NCBI GenBank assembly: GCA_019057865.1
Contig: JAHLWP010000004.1
Coordinates: forward strand, 62,001-126,000
Length of the DNA stretch: 64,000 nucleotides
Reading direction: 5' to 3'
Origin: Promethearchaeota archaeon
GTDB lineage: Archaea; Asgardarchaeota; Lokiarchaeia; Sigyniarchaeales; SOKP01
This document shows positions 61,528 to 64,000 of this stretch, one piece after another. Every line of letters begins with the position of its first letter. Within the stretch, counting starts at the first letter, position 1. The position numbers and the translations under genes were made by a program. The notes beneath the pieces were generated by a model. The model saw nothing but the letters and a program-made list of their open reading frames with translations. It made no database searches and was not told the DNA's origin.

Positions 61528-61767
61528 TTATGGTTTAAACTTTTCATCGTGAATAATCTTATCTATTGCTACTAAACATGCATCTTCCCAATCATCATCG
61601 GGATTAATACTTTTACAGCAGTCTGGGCACCAATCCTCAGGATAACCCTCATCAAAATCATCGGCTTCCATATCACCATTTAGGGTGCTCCCACAATAAA
61701 AACAGACTCCTTCATCACACCTATCAATAATCTCAGAAACTAATTCGATCTTTTTTCTTGACTTCAT
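61528..61767 (-). CDS. Small zinc-ribbon protein
   Basis: A 79-residue acidic protein with two Cys pairs, VCFYCGS and DWCPDC, separated by an Asp/Glu-rich loop. This is a rubredoxin-like or zinc-ribbon layout; the acidic insert between pairs is unusual. It is 15 bases upstream of the flavin reductase-like gene on the same strand, so the two are likely co-transcribed. A redox partner role is possible. Start is the ATG of MKSRKK. Confidence 0.6.
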   Translation of the reverse strand: MKSRKKIELVSEIIDRCDEGVCFYCGSTLNGDMEADDFDEGYPEDWCPDCCKSINPDDDWEDACLVAIDKIIHDEKFKP

Positions 61768-61844
61768 TTTTAATCATAAAATTTTGATTTAAAATATAAT
61801 AGAATAAGAAAAAAAACAATATAAGTATTTTAATCAAATGTTTA

Positions 61845-62879
61845 TTATATAATATTTGCAGTAACTTCCCTTAATCTTTTTTCTGCACCCTTAACGATCT
61901 CTTCAATAATATCTTTAACATTATCTATAGAGTTAATTACTCCAATACTCTGACCAAGAAGAACTGCTCCATCTTCAATATTTCCATCATATGTCATTTC
62001 ATAATTCTTTTGATCTTCTAAAGCTATTTCTGGAGTTAATTGTGCCTCTAATGCCATTTTTTCTTCTTTAGAAGATACTACACCATGGTGTAGGGAATAA
62101 TTATTTTTCCAGAGGCGTATAGGTCCTAAAACACCTGTAACCCACATAGTATCTTGAGCTTTAGCAGGAGGAATTATATTTTTATAATTATCATGAAATT
62201 CACTTTCTTTTGATGCTATAAACCTGGAACCCATTGCGATCGCTCCCGCCCCCATTGCTAAGGCAGATGCTAGACCATCTCCACTTGCAAATCCCCCACA
62301 TGCAATCATAGGAGTGTCAGGGAATGCTTGTTTTACCTGTTGGATTAAGACTAAGGTAGATATTTTTTCATAACTCTGATGCCCTCCCCCTTCAAGACCA
62401 GTAACTACAAGGCCATCCACTTCAGCAGTAACACATTTATCAACAAGCCATAATGCAGGAGCCACATGAAAATGCTTTATATTAGAGCCAGCTTCTTTCA
62501 ATCTCTCATATGAATTATTATGTATCATTTTTGGAGTACCTGCGCTAGTAATTGCATAAATACATTGATCCCTAAGTTTTGGATTGTTCCTAATAAATCT
62601 AGGAATTGCTCGACATAAACCTGGAGCATCAACTTGCAATCTTGATGTTCTTATGTTGAATCCGAAAGGTTTATCAGTGTGTTCAATTACTCGCACCATA
62701 TTTTTCTTCAATTCTTCTGTGCTACTTTTTCCAAATAAATTAGTATGGCTTAATACTCCTAAACCTCCCGCTTCAGAAACGGCAATAGTTAATTCTGTTG
62801 TGTAAAAGGGACCCATAGGAGCAGCAATAATAGGATGTTTAATTCCTAACATCTCAGTTATATTAGTTTTTATAACCAT
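61845..62879 (-). CDS. Nitronate monooxygenase / enoyl reductase-like FMN protein
   Basis: A 344-residue TIM-barrel FMN protein of the 2-nitropropane dioxygenase family. The start is PIIAAPMGPFYTTELTIAVSEAGGLGVLS; the phosphate-binding region has ACGGFASGDGLASALAMGAGAIAMGSRF, and GLEGGGHQSYE contains the catalytic His candidate. The family includes nitronate monooxygenase and FabK-like enoyl-ACP reductases; archaea lack fatty-acid FabK pathways, so the first is a better guess. It stands alone at the end of the run of minus-strand genes. Confidence 0.87.
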   Translation of the reverse strand: MVIKTNITEMLGIKHPIIAAPMGPFYTTELTIAVSEAGGLGVLSHTNLFGKSSTEELKKNMVRVIEHTDKPFGFNIRTSRLQVDAPGLCRAIPRFIRNNPKLRDQCIYAITSAGTPKMIHNNSYERLKEAGSNIKHFHVAPALWLVDKCVTAEVDGLVVTGLEGGGHQSYEKISTLVLIQQVKQAFPDTPMIACGGFASGDGLASALAMGAGAIAMGSRFIASKESEFHDNYKNIIPPAKAQDTMWVTGVLGPIRLWKNNYSLHHGVVSSKEEKMALEAQLTPEIALEDQKNYEMTYDGNIEDGAVLLGQSIGVINSIDNVKDIIEEIVKGAEKRLREVTANII

Positions 62880-63305
62880 TAACTTATACCTTCTTTCCTC
62901 TTTTTTAGTATTAATAATATTATTGATAGTGAAAAATAAAGAACTTATATAAACTTTGTATCCATTTAAAAAGAATTAAATTAAAATTAGATATTTTTGA
63001 TAAAAAAAGTTATAAAATACTTAAGCTAAGAATTAAGTTCTGAGCAAATTTTTTTCTTTCAAGCATTTAAAATATGAAAACACATTTTCCCACAGAATTC
63101 CCATTAATCTCTTAAGAAGAAAAAGCAAATTCATAATGAATATGATTTCTGAGCTTATCTTCCCCTAATAATCTATATTTCTTTATTAGTGAATTTTATT
63201 TATGTAGTATTTGAGGTATTATTAACTACTTCTAACTTTTTTTTGGTGAAATGATTATAATATTATTTAGAAATTTTTAATTTTTAAATTAGATTAAAGA
63301 AAATT
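62880..63305. other. Intergenic region without a supported gene
   Basis: About 425 bases of AT-rich sequence between divergent genes. No frame of convincing length, tRNA or strong repeat is seen. The last 60 bases before the kinase include ATAATATTATTTAG, which could be a promoter. Confidence 0.6.
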
Positions 63306-64000
63306 ATGTGCCCAGATATAATTTCGTTAGGAGAATTATTAGTTGAGATAATGCGGAGTAATGTGGATATCCCACATGGAAGAATAGGCGCTATTTACAA
63401 AGGACCTTTTCCAAGTGGGGCTCCAGCGATATTTATTGACTCAGCAGCGCGAATGGGAAGGCAATTTAATTTATCAACTGGTTTTATAGGAGTAGTAGGA
63501 GATGATGAATTTGGAGAATGTATTATTAATAAATTGAAAAATGACAGAGTAGATATTTCCCAAATTAAAGTCTTAAAGGATTCAACTACAGGAATAGCAT
63601 TCAATCAATATAATTCTGATGGTTCACGTAAATTTATTTTTGCAGCTGGAGCTGCTGGAAAAACATCTCCTCATGATATAAAAGAAAATTATTTTTCAAA
63701 AATAAAAAGTTTGCATATAATGGGCAGTGCTCTCTCAATTAGTGAGAGTTCTCGAGAAGCATGTTACAAAGCCTTGAAAATAGCAAAACAAAAGAATCCA
63801 AGTGTTATTGTCTCATTTGATCCAAATATAAGACCTGAAATGCTTGATTTGAATACAATAAGAAGAATTTGTAAACCTGTATTAAAAGAAACAGATATTT
63901 TAATGCCAAGTGGAGAAGAGGCTGAAATGTTAGCAGGAGTTAAAGGTGAGAAAGAAGCCAGTATTAAGCTATTAGAAATGGGATCTAAATTGGTTGTGTT
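63306..64000 (+). CDS. PfkB-family carbohydrate kinase, cut by window end
   Basis: The visible 231 residues are the N-terminal two thirds of a ribokinase/PfkB family sugar kinase. It begins MCPDIISLGELLVEIMRS, then FPSGAPAIFIDSAARMG (substrate-binding Gly-rich region), GFIGVVGDDEFGE, and VIVSFDPNIRPEML (the family DPN motif), and ends just after NxE-like DILMPSGEEAEML. The catalytic GAGD motif is beyond the window. Substrate may be 2-keto-3-deoxygluconate, ribose or a nucleoside; the sequence here does not decide. Confidence 0.9.
   Translation, partial: MCPDIISLGELLVEIMRSNVDIPHGRIGAIYKGPFPSGAPAIFIDSAARMGRQFNLSTGFIGVVGDDEFGECIINKLKNDRVDISQIKVLKDSTTGIAFNQYNSDGSRKFIFAAGAAGKTSPHDIKENYFSKIKSLHIMGSALSISESSREACYKALKIAKQKNPSVIVSFDPNIRPEMLDLNTIRRICKPVLKETDILMPSGEEAEMLAGVKGEKEASIKLLEMGSKLVV

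Noticed and set aside
1..64000. tRNA, rRNA, CRISPR arrays, inteins, phage or transposase genes
   Set aside because: None was recognised on either strand; weak T-loop-like matches in AT-rich spacers lacked the rest of a tRNA cloverleaf.

Overview
This AT-rich window (very low GC, archaeal-style starts, no introns, no rRNA or tRNA genes seen) looks like chromosome from an Asgard archaeon, most likely of the Lokiarchaeia group. The placement rests on the mix of archaeal housekeeping genes (ADP-forming acyl-CoA synthetase subunit, RadA, IMP dehydrogenase, polyprenyl synthase, sulfopyruvate-type decarboxylase pair) with eukaryote-like proteins: an actin-family protein (45659-47188), a roadblock/Ras-like GTPase fusion (15086-16258), a JAMM/MPN metalloprotease with a TPR-like tail (24271-25791), DRG/Obg-like TGS GTPase (50027-51226), several longin/roadblock-like domains, leucine-rich repeat proteins and CCHC zinc fingers. 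This is an inference from gene content; no marker phylogeny was run.

Layout. 1-6.4 kb: end of a membrane protein, a DPM1-like glycosyltransferase, a LarA-family protein, dCMP deaminase, glucose-6-phosphate isomerase, RadA with a Rad51-like Walker A, and a small basic protein that may carry an N-terminal membrane anchor. 6.6-12.4 kb: a 1901-residue surface protein with tandem Ig-like repeats, one membrane span and a cytoplasmic tail with a longin-like and a MIT/TPR-like region. 12.6-15 kb: an ADP-forming acyl-CoA synthetase beta subunit, a zinc-ribbon endonuclease, and a decayed second copy of the synthetase 3' end. 15-21.6 kb: roadblock-GTPase, Ca2+ P-type ATPase, a three-gene membrane operon, and a frameshifted iron-sulfur flavoprotein gene. 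21.6-30 kb: helical and radical SAM proteins, a CCHC finger protein, the JAMM protein, a sulfopyruvate decarboxylase-like pair with a class III CoA-transferase and an LRR protein, and a Vps29-like phosphoesterase. 30-38 kb: prenyl synthase, radical SAM, ABC exporter, IMP dehydrogenase, PurH. 38-45.5 kb: a large HEAT/winged-helix protein, HAD phosphatase, a tandem pair of membrane proteins, metallo-beta-lactamase, ModE-like and CBS proteins. 45.6-57.4 kb: the actin-like protein with two embedded zinc ribbons, a secreted alpha-toroid protein, FolD, a longin-like protein next to the TGS GTPase, another longin-like protein, a Ski2-like helicase, a 53-residue protein, a DnaJ-type zinc protein and an LRR protein. 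57.5-64 kb: ECF S component, threonine synthase fused to a winged helix, ZIP transporter plus DtxR-like regulator, a flavin reductase interrupted by an in-frame TGA at a likely cysteine position, a zinc-ribbon protein, a nitronate monooxygenase-like protein, and the start of a PfkB kinase.

The most striking items are the actin-fold protein with a double zinc ribbon inserted near its C-terminal end, the TGA-interrupted flavin reductase (selenocysteine or point nonsense), the endonuclease sitting between an intact and a degraded copy of the same gene end, and one longin-like fold that appears to recur in three proteins, one of them the cytoplasmic tail of a giant cell-surface protein. Purine and one-carbon genes (IMP dehydrogenase, PurH, FolD) are spread through the middle of the window rather than forming one operon.
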